In this document: positions 1-7,581 of the stretch, one piece after another | Layout: the number at the start of each line of letters is the position of its first letter | Numbering within the stretch: position 1 is the stretch's first letter | Assembly (NCBI GenBank): GCA_965660325.1 | Contig: CBFHZL010000017.1 | Location: 1-29,121 of the forward strand | Direction of reading: 5' to 3' | Length of the DNA stretch: 29,121 nucleotides | Origin: Acidiluteibacter sp965660325 | GTDB taxonomy: Bacteria > Bacteroidota > Bacteroidia > Flavobacteriales_E > Vicingaceae | Position numbers and translations under genes: made by a program | The notes under the pieces: model-generated | The model's input: only the letters and a program-made list of their open reading frames with translations | What the model was told of the DNA's origin: nothing | Databases searched by the model: none

Positions 1-235
1 GGTCTTGACCAAATACAGATGGGCGGTCTAACGGAATCGTTAATTCATTCAGTGGTTTCGATGGGTCATTCAGATCAAGTAAATCATTTTCTGAAACCAA
101 TCCTAAAAACTGATGATTATTGACCAAGGGCAATTCATATACTTTGAATTCCTCCATCCACGAAAGTGCCTTCTCTCCTGTATCGGAAATTTTTAATGGT
201 GGAATTTCATCTGTAATAACTTCAATTGCGATCAT
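1..235 (-). CDS. CBS-domain protein, C-terminal part missing (runs off the window)
   Basis: The minus strand is open from an ATG at 235 to the window edge, giving 78 codons. The translation starts MIAIEVITDEIPPLKIS and then contains LPLVNN and FLGLVSENDLLDL, which have the pattern of a CBS domain (a conserved small residue followed by a strand and a helix ending in D-L/I). CBS domains usually bind adenine nucleotides and regulate a partner domain or protein. In Bacteroidota a small CBS protein is often found beside NAD kinase and divergent from pdxJ, which fits the neighbour here, but the next gene lies outside the window. The start is supported by the absence of an in-frame upstream alternative of typical sequence. 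I see no clear promoter motif for it. Domain call is fairly sure; function is not. Confidence 0.75.
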   Translation of the reverse strand, partial: MIAIEVITDEIPPLKISDTGEKALSWMEEFKVYELPLVNNHQFLGLVSENDLLDLNDPSKPLNELTIPLDRPSVFGQD

Positions 236-283
236 AATCTAAATTCAGTTGTTGTTAAGCCAGAAAGGTAACGTTTTAACCCT

Positions 284-291
284 TAATTTTG
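284..291 (+). promoter_or_regulatory. Candidate -7 element TAATTTTG for pdxJ
   Basis: TAATTTTG matches the Bacteroidota -7 consensus TAnnTTTG exactly and ends 32 nt before the pdxJ ATG. No good TTTG/TTG -33 box is found at the usual 17-23 bp upstream. The match also supports a pdxJ start downstream of it rather than the longer frame that opens at 249. Confidence 0.4.
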
Positions 292-323
292 ATTTCAAAT
301 TAATACAATATTACTATTATTCC

Positions 324-1055
324 ATGACCCGATTAAGTGTAAATGTTAATAAAGTAGCCACGTTGCGAAATGCCCGCGGCGGAAATGTTCCCAACCTTAC
401 TCAAGTTGCAATCGATTGTGAGCGATTTGGTGCACAGGGGATTACTGTTCATCCTAGGCCCGATCAGAGACACATTCGCTACGATGATATTCCGGCCTTA
501 AAACAAGTGGTGACTACTGAGTTTAATATAGAAGGTTACCCCACTGCTTCGTTCATGGATTTAGTGCTAAAGAATAAACCAACCCAAGTTACCTTGGTTC
601 CCGATCCGCCAGAAGCGCTTACTTCTAGTGCAGGATGGGATACAAAAAAGGAAGGCGATTTTTTGAGGGAAGTGATTACGGAGTTTAAGAATAACGGCAT
701 CAGAACAAGCATCTTTGTGGATACAGAATTGGATAATATTACTCATGCGGCCAATACGTTTACCGATCGTATTGAGTTATACACCGGCCCCTATGCCGAG
801 CAATTTGTACACGATCAGCATGCAGCCATTGCTCCATATATTAAAGCAGCTAACTTAGCCAATGAGCTAGGTTTAGGAATCAATGCGGGACATGATTTGG
901 ATACCAATAATCTGCATTTTTTCAGAGCGAACATAGAAGGCTTATTAGAGGTATCTATTGGACATGCTTTAATAGCCGACGCCCTTTATTTTGGTTTAGA
1001 AAAAACTATACAGAATTATTTAGCTGAGTTAAATTTTTCACATCAAGACATTTAG
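324..1055 (+). CDS. pdxJ: Pyridoxine 5'-phosphate synthase
   Basis: PdxJ condenses 1-deoxy-D-xylulose 5-phosphate with 3-amino-2-oxopropyl phosphate to make pyridoxine 5'-phosphate, the last ring-forming step of DXP-dependent vitamin B6 synthesis in the cytosol. The protein (243 aa, the usual family length) shows the N-terminal LSVNVNKVATLRNARGG, the ITVHPRPDQRHI phosphate/substrate loop near residues 40-51, EFNIEG near 66-71 (conserved Glu), and NAGHDLDTNN with the late active-site His. The reading frame is open from 249, but the 25 extra residues are hydrophobic and unlike the family, so the ATG at 324 is chosen. One base separates its stop from the hydrolase start, so the two are probably co-transcribed. 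Its product, PLP, is the cofactor of the alanine racemase encoded at 13631-16117. Confidence 0.97.
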   Translation: MTRLSVNVNKVATLRNARGGNVPNLTQVAIDCERFGAQGITVHPRPDQRHIRYDDIPALKQVVTTEFNIEGYPTASFMDLVLKNKPTQVTLVPDPPEALTSSAGWDTKKEGDFLREVITEFKNNGIRTSIFVDTELDNITHAANTFTDRIELYTGPYAEQFVHDQHAAIAPYIKAANLANELGLGINAGHDLDTNNLHFFRANIEGLLEVSIGHALIADALYFGLEKTIQNYLAELNFSHQDI

Positions 1056-1056
1056 A

Positions 1057-1824
1057 ATGGAATTGAATTACAAGAAACTAGGTGATCAAGGACAGTCACT
1101 AATTGTGCTACACGGACTTTTTGGGTCGTTAGACAATTGGATGACTTTGGGAAAAGAGTTATCAGAAGACTTTCAAGTTTACTTAGTAGACAACAGAAAT
1201 CACGGGCAATCTCCGCATAGTGATACGTTTGATTATCCTACTATGGCAGAGGATTTAAAGGATTTTATCGATGCGCATCAAATCAACGATCCGATCATTA
1301 TAGGGCACAGTATGGGCGGAAAAGTGGCCATGCATTTTGCTTCTTTTTATCCTGAATTGCTGCAACAACTGATTGTGGTAGACATAGCACCGGTCAACTA
1401 TCCAGTGCATCATGCTCAAATATTATCTGCCATGCGAGGCGTAGATTTCTCAGTTGTGAACAGAAGAGGAGATGTGGACAAAATACTAGCAGAGAAAATC
1501 GATGAGGTGGGCGTTCGTCAATTTTTACTTAAAAACCTCTATTGGAAAACAAAGGAACAATTGGACTGGCGATTTAACTTGCCAGTATTGGATAAAACCA
1601 TTGAAGAGATCAGCGCAGGGATGAAATTATCTTCTGCTTACCACGGTAAGACATTGTTTATTGCTGGAGGAAAATCGGATTATATAACAGAACAATATCA
1701 CGATAAGATCTTTGAATTTTTTCCTGAAGCATCAATTAAAACCATTGCACATGCAGGGCATTGGATTCATGCAGAAGCGCCTGAAGATTTCTTAACATTC
1801 GTTAAAGGGTTCATTAAGAATTAG
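1057..1824 (+). CDS. Alpha/beta-fold hydrolase (YbfF-like esterase)
   Basis: A 255-aa alpha/beta hydrolase. The oxyanion-loop HGLFGSLDNW lies at about residues 19-28, the nucleophile elbow GHSMGG places Ser85, the acid is probably Asp207 in GGKSDYIT, and the catalytic His is His234 in HAGHWIH. The DNRNHGQS motif near 45-52 is typical of the YbfF/esterase branch, whose members act on short acyl esters or acyl-CoA thioesters in vitro; the natural substrate is unknown. No signal peptide, so cytosolic. It starts 1 nt after pdxJ's stop, indicating an operon, though there is no known biochemical link to B6 synthesis. Family assignment is sure, exact substrate is not. Confidence 0.9.
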   Translation: MELNYKKLGDQGQSLIVLHGLFGSLDNWMTLGKELSEDFQVYLVDNRNHGQSPHSDTFDYPTMAEDLKDFIDAHQINDPIIIGHSMGGKVAMHFASFYPELLQQLIVVDIAPVNYPVHHAQILSAMRGVDFSVVNRRGDVDKILAEKIDEVGVRQFLLKNLYWKTKEQLDWRFNLPVLDKTIEEISAGMKLSSAYHGKTLFIAGGKSDYITEQYHDKIFEFFPEASIKTIAHAGHWIHAEAPEDFLTFVKGFIKN

Positions 1825-1830
1825 CCCAAA

Positions 1831-1866
1831 TGACCAATACTGCTGATTAATTATTATTTTTGGTCA
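1831..1866 (+). promoter_or_regulatory. Candidate promoter with flanking 7-bp inverted repeat, upstream of the glycosyltransferase operon
   Basis: TATTTTTG (1855-1862) matches TAnnTTTG and ends 27 nt before the ATG at 1890. It is overlapped by an inverted repeat: TGACCAA at 1831-1837 and TTGGTCA at 1860-1866, the right arm covering the last three bases of the -7 motif. An operator or chance are both possible; the 22-nt spacer is too long for a convincing terminator stem. Confidence 0.35.
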
Positions 1867-1889
1867 ATTACACAATTAAATAACCACCA

Positions 1890-2621
1890 ATGTCAGAATG
1901 TTTAGTAGTTATTCCTACTTATAACGAAAAGGAAAACATCGAACGAATCATACGAAAGGTGTTTTCGCTTCCAAAGCGTTTTGACGTGCTGATTGTGGAT
2001 GATGGCTCACCTGATGGTACAGCCGATATCGTAAAAAAACTACAAAAGGAATTTCCGGATCAGTTGCACATTGAGGAGCGAACTGGTAAACTAGGGCTTG
2101 GAACGGCCTACATTCATTCGTTTTATTGGGCACTTAAGCGAACATATGAGTTCGTTTTTGAGATGGATGCTGATTTTTCGCATAATCCTGAAGATTTGGT
2201 CAACCTGTACAATCACGCCAAAGAAACCAATGCTGATTTAGTAATTGGAAGCCGCTATGTAAAAGGGGTGAATGTAGTGAATTGGCCAATTGGCCGTGTT
2301 TTAATGTCTTATTATGCTTCAGTATATGTGCGCTACGTCACTGGAATGCCTATTCACGATTCTACTGCCGGTTTTGTTTGTTATCGTCGAAAAGTTTTAG
2401 AAACCATAGGCATAGATGATATTTCCTTTAAAGGTTATGCTTTTCAGATTGAAATGAAGTTTAAAACGTGGAAGCACGGTTTTAAAATCGAAGAGTTTCC
2501 AATTATTTTTACCGATCGGAGGGAAGGAGATTCTAAAATGAGCGGAGGGATCTTTAAGGAAGCACTTTTTGGTGTGATGAGTATGAAAATAAAGAGCCTA
2601 TTTAAAACATATAAAAACTAA
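1890..2621 (+). CDS. GT2 glycosyltransferase, polyprenol-phosphate mannosyltransferase (DPM1)-like
   Basis: A 243-aa soluble family 2 glycosyltransferase of the dolichol/polyprenol monophosphomannose synthase type, which transfers a sugar from a GDP- or UDP-sugar to a lipid phosphate carrier at the inner face of the membrane. Seen in order: VVIPTYNEKENI near residue 6, the nucleotide-binding VDDGSPDGTADI near 35-47, EMDADFSHNPED (DxD-like metal site) near 91-102, GSRYVKG near 120, and the terminal ITFTDR-type segment followed by SKMSGG. There are no C-terminal membrane segments, unlike the GtrB or bacterial DPM-GtrA fusions. The dihydroorotase follows after 4 nt and a lipoprotein after that, so the three form an operon without an obvious common pathway. 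Donor sugar cannot be told from sequence. Confidence 0.9.
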   Translation: MSECLVVIPTYNEKENIERIIRKVFSLPKRFDVLIVDDGSPDGTADIVKKLQKEFPDQLHIEERTGKLGLGTAYIHSFYWALKRTYEFVFEMDADFSHNPEDLVNLYNHAKETNADLVIGSRYVKGVNVVNWPIGRVLMSYYASVYVRYVTGMPIHDSTAGFVCYRRKVLETIGIDDISFKGYAFQIEMKFKTWKHGFKIEEFPIIFTDRREGDSKMSGGIFKEALFGVMSMKIKSLFKTYKN

Positions 2622-2625
2622 CCCT

Positions 2626-3966
2626 ATGGCATATCAGATTCTAATTAAAAATGCAACCATCGTAAATGAAGGAAAACAGTTTGTTGGGCATGTATTAATT
2701 GAGGATGAAAAAATAAAGACCGTCTCCACATCTCCGATAGAAGCAGCGGCTGATCAAGTGATAGATGCTACCAATAAGTTACTCATCCCCGGCTTAATCG
2801 ACGATCAAGTTCACTTTAGAGAGCCGGGACTAACTCATAAAGCAGAAATAAAAACAGAAGCTAGAGCTGCAGTAGCAGGCGGAGTAACGACCTTTATGGA
2901 AATGCCCAATACGGTCCCCAATGTATTGACTCAAGAGTTATTACAGGATAAATATGATATTGCTGCTGAGAATTCTGTCGCCAACTATTCCTTTTTTATG
3001 GGTGCCTCCAATGATAACATTGATGAGGTACTGAAAACCGATCCTAAAACAGTATGCGGCGTAAAAGTATTTATGGGTTCCTCCACAGGAAACATGTTGG
3101 TGGACAATAAAAAAGTGTTAGAGGGTATTTTTAAAGAATGCGAAATGCTAATTGCGACCCATTGTGAAGACGAAGAAACCATTCGAGCAAATACTGCAAA
3201 GTACAAAGCAGAGATGGGAGAAGATCTGCCAATGCGTATGCACCCAGTTATAAGAAATGAAGAGGCATGCTATAAATCTTCGTCCATGGCGGTAGATTTG
3301 GCAACCAAATACAACACCCGTTTGCACATTTTACATATTTCTACGGCAAAGGAAACTGGGTTATTCAGAAATGATATTCCAATGAATGAAAAGCGGATTA
3401 CTGCTGAAGCTTGTATTCATCACCTTTGGTTTTCAGACGCAGATTACGACACCTTTGGTTCGCGTATCAAATGGAATCCTGCTGTGAAGAGCGCAGCTGA
3501 TCGAGATGAAATATGGAGAGCAGTTAATGATAATCGCATCGATGTGATTGCCACCGACCATGCACCGCATACATTAGAAGAAAAGGCCGGCACTTATTTC
3601 AACGCACCGTCAGGCGGACCGCTTGTGCAGCACGCACTGGTTGCCATGCTTGAAATGCACAAGAAAGGAAGAATTACACTAGAAAATTTAGTACATAAGA
3701 TGTGCCATGCGCCTGCAGACTTATTTCAGGTGTCAAAAAGAGGCTACATTAAAGAAGGTTATTTTGCAGACTTAGTGTTGGTGGACCTAAACCAAGAATG
3801 GACAGTTTCTCCGAGTAATATCTTAAGTAAATGTAAATGGTCTCCTTTTGAAGGACATACTTTTGAGGCCAAAGTAGACTATACTTTTGTAAATGGTGCA
3901 ATTGCTTACCAGCAGAATGAGGTGAATGATCGTGTTCGTGGACAACGCATTACATTTGATCGATAG
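2626..3966 (+). CDS. pyrC: Dihydroorotase (allantoinase-like amidohydrolase)
   Basis: A 446-aa amidohydrolase-superfamily enzyme expected to cyclise carbamoyl-aspartate to dihydroorotate, the third step of pyrimidine synthesis. The segment PGLIDDQVHFREPG (about 55-68) is the metal-binding and substrate-Arg region; Lys147 in GVKVFMGSSTG is the likely carboxylated bridging Lys; His179 (THCED), His237 (LHILHIST) and Asp311 (ATDHAPHT) are the other metal ligands. The first His of the usual D-x-H-x-H is Gln61 here; I recall the same DDQVHFREPG in other Bacteroidota dihydroorotases, so it may be a lineage trait rather than a defect. It starts 4 nt after the glycosyltransferase and is followed with no gap by the DUF4296 lipoprotein. 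A hydantoinase or allantoinase role is less likely given the lineage. Confidence 0.88.
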   Translation: MAYQILIKNATIVNEGKQFVGHVLIEDEKIKTVSTSPIEAAADQVIDATNKLLIPGLIDDQVHFREPGLTHKAEIKTEARAAVAGGVTTFMEMPNTVPNVLTQELLQDKYDIAAENSVANYSFFMGASNDNIDEVLKTDPKTVCGVKVFMGSSTGNMLVDNKKVLEGIFKECEMLIATHCEDEETIRANTAKYKAEMGEDLPMRMHPVIRNEEACYKSSSMAVDLATKYNTRLHILHISTAKETGLFRNDIPMNEKRITAEACIHHLWFSDADYDTFGSRIKWNPAVKSAADRDEIWRAVNDNRIDVIATDHAPHTLEEKAGTYFNAPSGGPLVQHALVAMLEMHKKGRITLENLVHKMCHAPADLFQVSKRGYIKEGYFADLVLVDLNQEWTVSPSNILSKCKWSPFEGHTFEAKVDYTFVNGAIAYQQNEVNDRVRGQRITFDR

Positions 3967-4371
3967 ATGAAACAATTGGCTTTTTTATTGTTGACTTGTA
4001 TACTCGTAGGATGCTCCGATGAGTTAAAAATTCCTGATGTCGTTTTACCCGAAGATAAAATGGTAGAAGTCATGACAGATGTTCAAATTGCAGAGTCCTA
4101 TATCAAATTAAAGTTTGCTTTGCGCTCAGATACCATTCGCACTTCAGATAGCATCTATGCTGCAGTTTATCGGAAACATAAAATCTCAGCGGCTACCTAT
4201 GATACCAGTTTTCAATTTTACACCACGCACCCTGAGTTGCTACAACGCATTTATGAAAAAGCGATTAATAATCTCGGAACCATAGAGGCGCTGAATGAAT
4301 CTACTAAAAAGGTAAGTAAAGCCCCTGAAGAGGAGCTTCCTGTAGATTTAGAAATGACGACTGAAGATTGA
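3967..4371 (+). CDS. DUF4296-type lipoprotein
   Basis: A 134-aa predicted lipoprotein. Residues 1-16 form a signal peptide ending in the lipobox LVGC with Cys16. The mature part begins with the pattern KIPDVVLPEDKMVEVMTDVQIAESY, characteristic of the Bacteroidota DUF4296 family, and continues with a helical Y-x-K-H-x-I-S motif region (YRKHKISAATYDTSFQFY, residues 68-85). The function of this family is unknown to me. The ATG directly follows the dihydroorotase stop (zero gap), and the last 24 bp overlap antisense the end of the epimerase gene at 4348. The acidic tail (residues 115-134) is poorly conserved in such proteins and lies in the overlap. Confidence 0.85.
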   Translation: MKQLAFLLLTCILVGCSDELKIPDVVLPEDKMVEVMTDVQIAESYIKLKFALRSDTIRTSDSIYAAVYRKHKISAATYDTSFQFYTTHPELLQRIYEKAINNLGTIEALNESTKKVSKAPEEELPVDLEMTTED

Positions 4372-5352
4372 CCCAGTTTGCTGTATTGCCTCGGTAATGT
4401 CTTTATAGGTATGCTTGAGCAATTTTTCTGATTTGCTGCTGTCAAACCTCTTTTCGCTGTATGCAGCTTCCAACGTATCTTTGGTGAGCACTGCTTTTCT
4501 ATTGCTTAATTGAGCGCGTATTTGATCAAAAAATAGCACCACTTTACCCTGCCATTTTTTAGCGGCTTTTTGCGGCGGTTTTGATTGAATCGATTTGGCA
4601 ATAGACTCAAAAAGCGCTTGAAATGATAAGTTAGCTCCATTGGCGATAAAGCGCTCGTTGTTCACTGATTCATCCATTAGTTTTATCGCCAAAGCTGCGA
4701 CATCTTCCACGGCAACAAATCCGTTTCTTCCGCTTGTGTAGTAATTAAGTCCTTCGTGAATGCGTCGAAACAAGGCCGGACTTCCATGGCTCCAATCACC
4801 TGGGCCTATGATGGTGGAAGGGTTTAGAATGGCGACTGATAGTCCTTCAGCTGATGCTCTCCATATTTCATTTTCAGCATAATGCTTACTGATGGAGTAG
4901 GTAGAGGTGGTTTCTGTTTTTTCCCAATTATCTGTTTCTACAATTGCTTCGTCACCTTTACTTTCGCCTAGTGCAGCAACAGAGCTGATAAATACGAGCT
5001 TTTTGGCTCCTGCAGTAAGTGCCGCATTTGCGACGTTTGCGGTGCCTTCAATGTTTATTTTTTTTAGCCGCTCTTTATCTTTGCTATCAAATGAAACCAA
5101 GCCTGCGGCATGTATAATGGTAGATGTATTTTTAAAGGCATCGTCTAAAGAAAAAACATCTAGAATATCTGCTTTTACCCATTCGATTTTATTGAAATCA
5201 GCTGCTCTGCCTCGGTAGCCAAAGATGGTTTTCGCTTTTTGTAAGCTTTCATCGTTTCTGTAAATCGCTTTTACCGGTGAAGAAGAATTGCCAATAAGCT
5301 GTAAAAGAATATGTGCGCCTACGAGACCACTACCACCTGTAACTACTATCAT
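4348..5352 (-). CDS. NAD(P)-dependent epimerase/dehydratase (extended SDR)
   Basis: A 334-aa extended short-chain dehydrogenase. The nucleotide-binding TGGSGLVGAHI lies at residues 5-15, an Asp-containing ADILDVF segment follows near 60, the strand HAAGLVSF near 86-93, and the catalytic Ser (SSVAALG) with YSISKHYAE (Tyr-x3-Lys) near 150-160. The sequence TGPGDW-like IIGPGDWSHGSP fits the NAD-dependent epimerase/dihydroflavonol-reductase-like branch. Substrate unknown; such genes often act on sugars, sterol-like or hydroxy-ketone substrates. It is a single-gene unit ending inside the DUF4296 gene (24-bp antisense overlap). A near-match -7 motif, TAATTTTA, sits only 4 nt upstream of the ATG on this strand (5357-5364). 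Confidence 0.9.
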   Translation of the reverse strand: MIVVTGGSGLVGAHILLQLIGNSSSPVKAIYRNDESLQKAKTIFGYRGRAADFNKIEWVKADILDVFSLDDAFKNTSTIIHAAGLVSFDSKDKERLKKINIEGTANVANAALTAGAKKLVFISSVAALGESKGDEAIVETDNWEKTETTSTYSISKHYAENEIWRASAEGLSVAILNPSTIIGPGDWSHGSPALFRRIHEGLNYYTSGRNGFVAVEDVAALAIKLMDESVNNERFIANGANLSFQALFESIAKSIQSKPPQKAAKKWQGKVVLFFDQIRAQLSNRKAVLTKDTLEAAYSEKRFDSSKSEKLLKHTYKDITEAIQQTGSIFSRHF

Positions 5353-5512
5353 GTTGTAAAATTACCTAATTATTGTAAGAATAAATCTTGGGTCAGCCTT
5401 TGATCAAAACATTATTTTCTCAACTTAGCAGTTTTTGTCAGTAGTAAAAATGCAATTAAATTATTGCGAAAGCAAAACTTGTAAATACCCTACATAAAAG
5501 TTATCGAAAAGC

Positions 5513-5520
5513 TATCTTTG
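5513..5520 (+). promoter_or_regulatory. -7 element TATCTTTG for tyrS
   Basis: An exact TAnnTTTG match ending 21 nt before the tyrS ATG in the 189-bp gap between tyrS and the divergent epimerase. No TTTG or TTG is seen at the expected -33 distance, so only half of the promoter is visible. The remainder of this gap is AT-rich with no hairpin or leader-peptide that I could support. Confidence 0.5.
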
Positions 5521-5541
5521 CACAAAAAATGTTGATCAGCT

Positions 5542-6831
5542 ATGAATTTTGTTAAAGAGTTATCGTGGAGAGAAATGTTGCACACCAGTATGCCGGGTGT
5601 AGAAGAGCACCTTCAAGAGGGAATGCGCTCAGCTTATGTAGGTATTGATCCTACAGCAGATTCTTTGCACATCGGTCACTTAGTAGGCGTAATGATGCTC
5701 AAGCATTTTCAGGCTGCAGGTCATCGGCCCATGGCTTTAATCGGTGGTGCTACCGGAATGATTGGTGATCCTTCAGGCAAATCAAAAGAGCGAAACCTGT
5801 TAGATGAAGCCACATTGAAGCACAATCAAGCGGGTATCAAAAAGCAACTAGCTAAATTTCTAGATTTTGATTCCGATGCAGCGAATGCCGCTTTGATTGT
5901 CAACAATTACGATTGGATGAAAGATTTCTCCTTTCTAGATTTTATACGAGACGTCGGTAAGCACATCACGGTAAATTACATGATGGCGAAAGATTCGGTT
6001 AAAAAGCGGGTTGCGGCCGAGGATTCGGAAGGTATGTCGTTTACCGAATTTACTTACCAACTTGTACAAGGATATGACTTCTTGCACCTCTTTCAGCAAA
6101 ATGAGTGTACGGTGCAAATGGGTGGCTCTGATCAGTGGGGAAACATTACCACTGGAACAGAAATGATCCGAAGAATTGGAAATGGTAAAGCATTCGCCAT
6201 TACTTGCCCGCTAATTACGAAAGCGGATGGAGGGAAATTTGGAAAAACAGAAAGTGGTAACATTTGGCTAGACCCGGAAAAAACTTCTCCTTATGCATTT
6301 TACCAATTTTGGATGAACGTTTCCGATGAGGACGCAGCTAAATACTTGAAGATTTTCACCATGTTTACACAAGATGAAATTACTTCGTTAATCAAAGAAC
6401 ACGCCGATGCACCACATTTACGTATGCTTCAATCTACCTTGGCTAAAGATATTACCATTCGTGTGCATTCGGAAGAAGAATACACCAATGCGGTGGCTGC
6501 TTCGAACATTCTTTTTGGGAAATCGACTACAGAGGATTTAAGAAAACTATCTGAACGCGATTTTCTATCCATCTTTGAGGGTGTTCCACAAGGGAACCTT
6601 GATAAATTGAAATTAACAGATGGTATCGGAATTGTAGAGTTGTCTGCTGTAGAAACGGATTTATTTTCTTCTAATGGAGAAGCTCGAAGAATGCTAAAAA
6701 GCAACGCGGTGAGTTTGAATAAAGAAAAAGTTTCTGAAGAAAAAGTAATAACAGTGGATGATTTGCTGTTTGATAAATACCTAATTCTTCAAAAAGGAAA
6801 GAAGAATTATTACCTAGTTATGTGTAATTAA
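5542..6831 (+). CDS. tyrS: Tyrosyl-tRNA synthetase
   Basis: Class I aminoacyl-tRNA synthetase that charges tRNA-Tyr in the cytosol. The 429-aa length fits bacterial TyrRS (TyrS rather than TyrZ). Visible landmarks: YVGIDPTADSLHIGHLVG with HIGH at residues 43-46, the ATP/tyrosine pocket GGATGMIGDPSGKS near 68-81, QGYDFLHL near 176-183, GGSDQWGNI near 194-202 and the KMSKS-equivalent KFGKT at 232-236. The C-terminal part has an S4-type RNA-binding domain (SSNGEARRMLKSNAVSLN). The downstream gene starts immediately after the stop, so the two are transcribed together. No T-box-like leader is seen, as expected outside Firmicutes. Confidence 0.98.
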   Translation: MNFVKELSWREMLHTSMPGVEEHLQEGMRSAYVGIDPTADSLHIGHLVGVMMLKHFQAAGHRPMALIGGATGMIGDPSGKSKERNLLDEATLKHNQAGIKKQLAKFLDFDSDAANAALIVNNYDWMKDFSFLDFIRDVGKHITVNYMMAKDSVKKRVAAEDSEGMSFTEFTYQLVQGYDFLHLFQQNECTVQMGGSDQWGNITTGTEMIRRIGNGKAFAITCPLITKADGGKFGKTESGNIWLDPEKTSPYAFYQFWMNVSDEDAAKYLKIFTMFTQDEITSLIKEHADAPHLRMLQSTLAKDITIRVHSEEEYTNAVAASNILFGKSTTEDLRKLSERDFLSIFEGVPQGNLDKLKLTDGIGIVELSAVETDLFSSNGEARRMLKSNAVSLNKEKVSEEKVITVDDLLFDKYLILQKGKKNYYLVMCN

Positions 6832-7563
6832 ATGAGAATCCTACTTTGTTTCTTATTGTTGACCATTACTGCAGCCTTAAATGCGCAGCGAAAGCAGCTT
6901 AAGGTGGTAGTTTGTTTGTACGATCGAATAGATTTTTCAACAGACTTTCCACTTTCTGAGGTTGGATTTGTAAACAATGTAGAGGGCACTGAGGTATATG
7001 ATTCGTTAGTAGCTATTTTTAGAAATCAATTGAATGCCCAAAAGAGCGAAGCCGTGGATTATGAAGTTCTAACGCCTCAAGAGTCTTATTACTTTTCTCA
7101 AAAAGGGAAACGGTATCAAATGAGTAACCCTTCTAGAAGGGGAATTGATTTAAGCGCTATTAGCGACCGGGAATATTGGGTGTTTATGAATAATCATCAA
7201 GCAGATTTCATACTCTTTGTCAATTACTACGATATCAATAAGTATCGTATAACCGAGGATGAGATGGAAGCATTTAAGCGTAGAGTCTCGGCCGAAGAGC
7301 TATTTTATTTGGAGGGCAGCAGCACGAGAAGGCGCCCATTTTATTCGCAACATCTAATTGATTTTGATATTTTTGATTCCAATAAAAAACGGTTGTTGAG
7401 CAAAGGTAGGTATCCAATACCGCAGACACCTTATGAAGCCCAGAGCTTAGTTAAAAAAGGGTTAGGTTTTTCCGAGGTGAACAAAAGCTACAAGCAGCTA
7501 GCAAAAAAGCTTGAGCCTATAGTGCTTAAGGCGTTTGAGGAACAGCGAGCAGCTGAACAGTAA
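6832..7563 (+). CDS. Secreted protein of unknown function
   Basis: A 243-aa protein that I do not recognise. It has a signal peptide (residues 1-18, ending ALNAQ, a typical Bacteroidota SPI site), then a strand-rich segment KQLKVVVCLYDRIDF, a central region rich in Tyr and charged residues, and a basic C-terminal helix. There are no transmembrane segments after the signal and no cysteine pairs or catalytic motif. It probably acts in the periplasm or is exported. The ATG abuts the tyrS stop codon with no spacer, indicating translational coupling, which is an odd partner for a tRNA synthetase and may only reflect genome compaction. The gene ends 6 bp from the stop of the convergent LuxE-family gene. 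Confidence 0.75.
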   Translation: MRILLCFLLLTITAALNAQRKQLKVVVCLYDRIDFSTDFPLSEVGFVNNVEGTEVYDSLVAIFRNQLNAQKSEAVDYEVLTPQESYYFSQKGKRYQMSNPSRRGIDLSAISDREYWVFMNNHQADFILFVNYYDINKYRITEDEMEAFKRRVSAEELFYLEGSSTRRRPFYSQHLIDFDIFDSNKKRLLSKGRYPIPQTPYEAQSLVKKGLGFSEVNKSYKQLAKKLEPIVLKAFEEQRAAEQ

Positions 7564-7581
7564 ACGCTACTACTGAATCAG
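7553..7581. terminator. Possible shared hairpin across a convergent junction
   Basis: CTGAACAGTA (7553-7562) and TACTGAATCAG (7571-7581) can pair as CTGA/TCAG plus CAGTA/TACTG with a small internal loop and an 8-nt apical loop. It spans both stop codons (TAA 7561-7563 on plus, TAG 7572-7570 on minus). There is no U-tract on either side, so it is not a classical intrinsic terminator; it could act as a mRNA end-stabilising stem. Confidence 0.3.

Noticed and set aside
249..323. Longer pdxJ reading frame opening at 249 (25 extra residues)
   Set aside because: The added residues are hydrophobic and Tyr-rich, unlike the PdxJ family, which starts with the LSVNVNKVATLRN segment. The -7 motif at 284-291 lies inside the extension.
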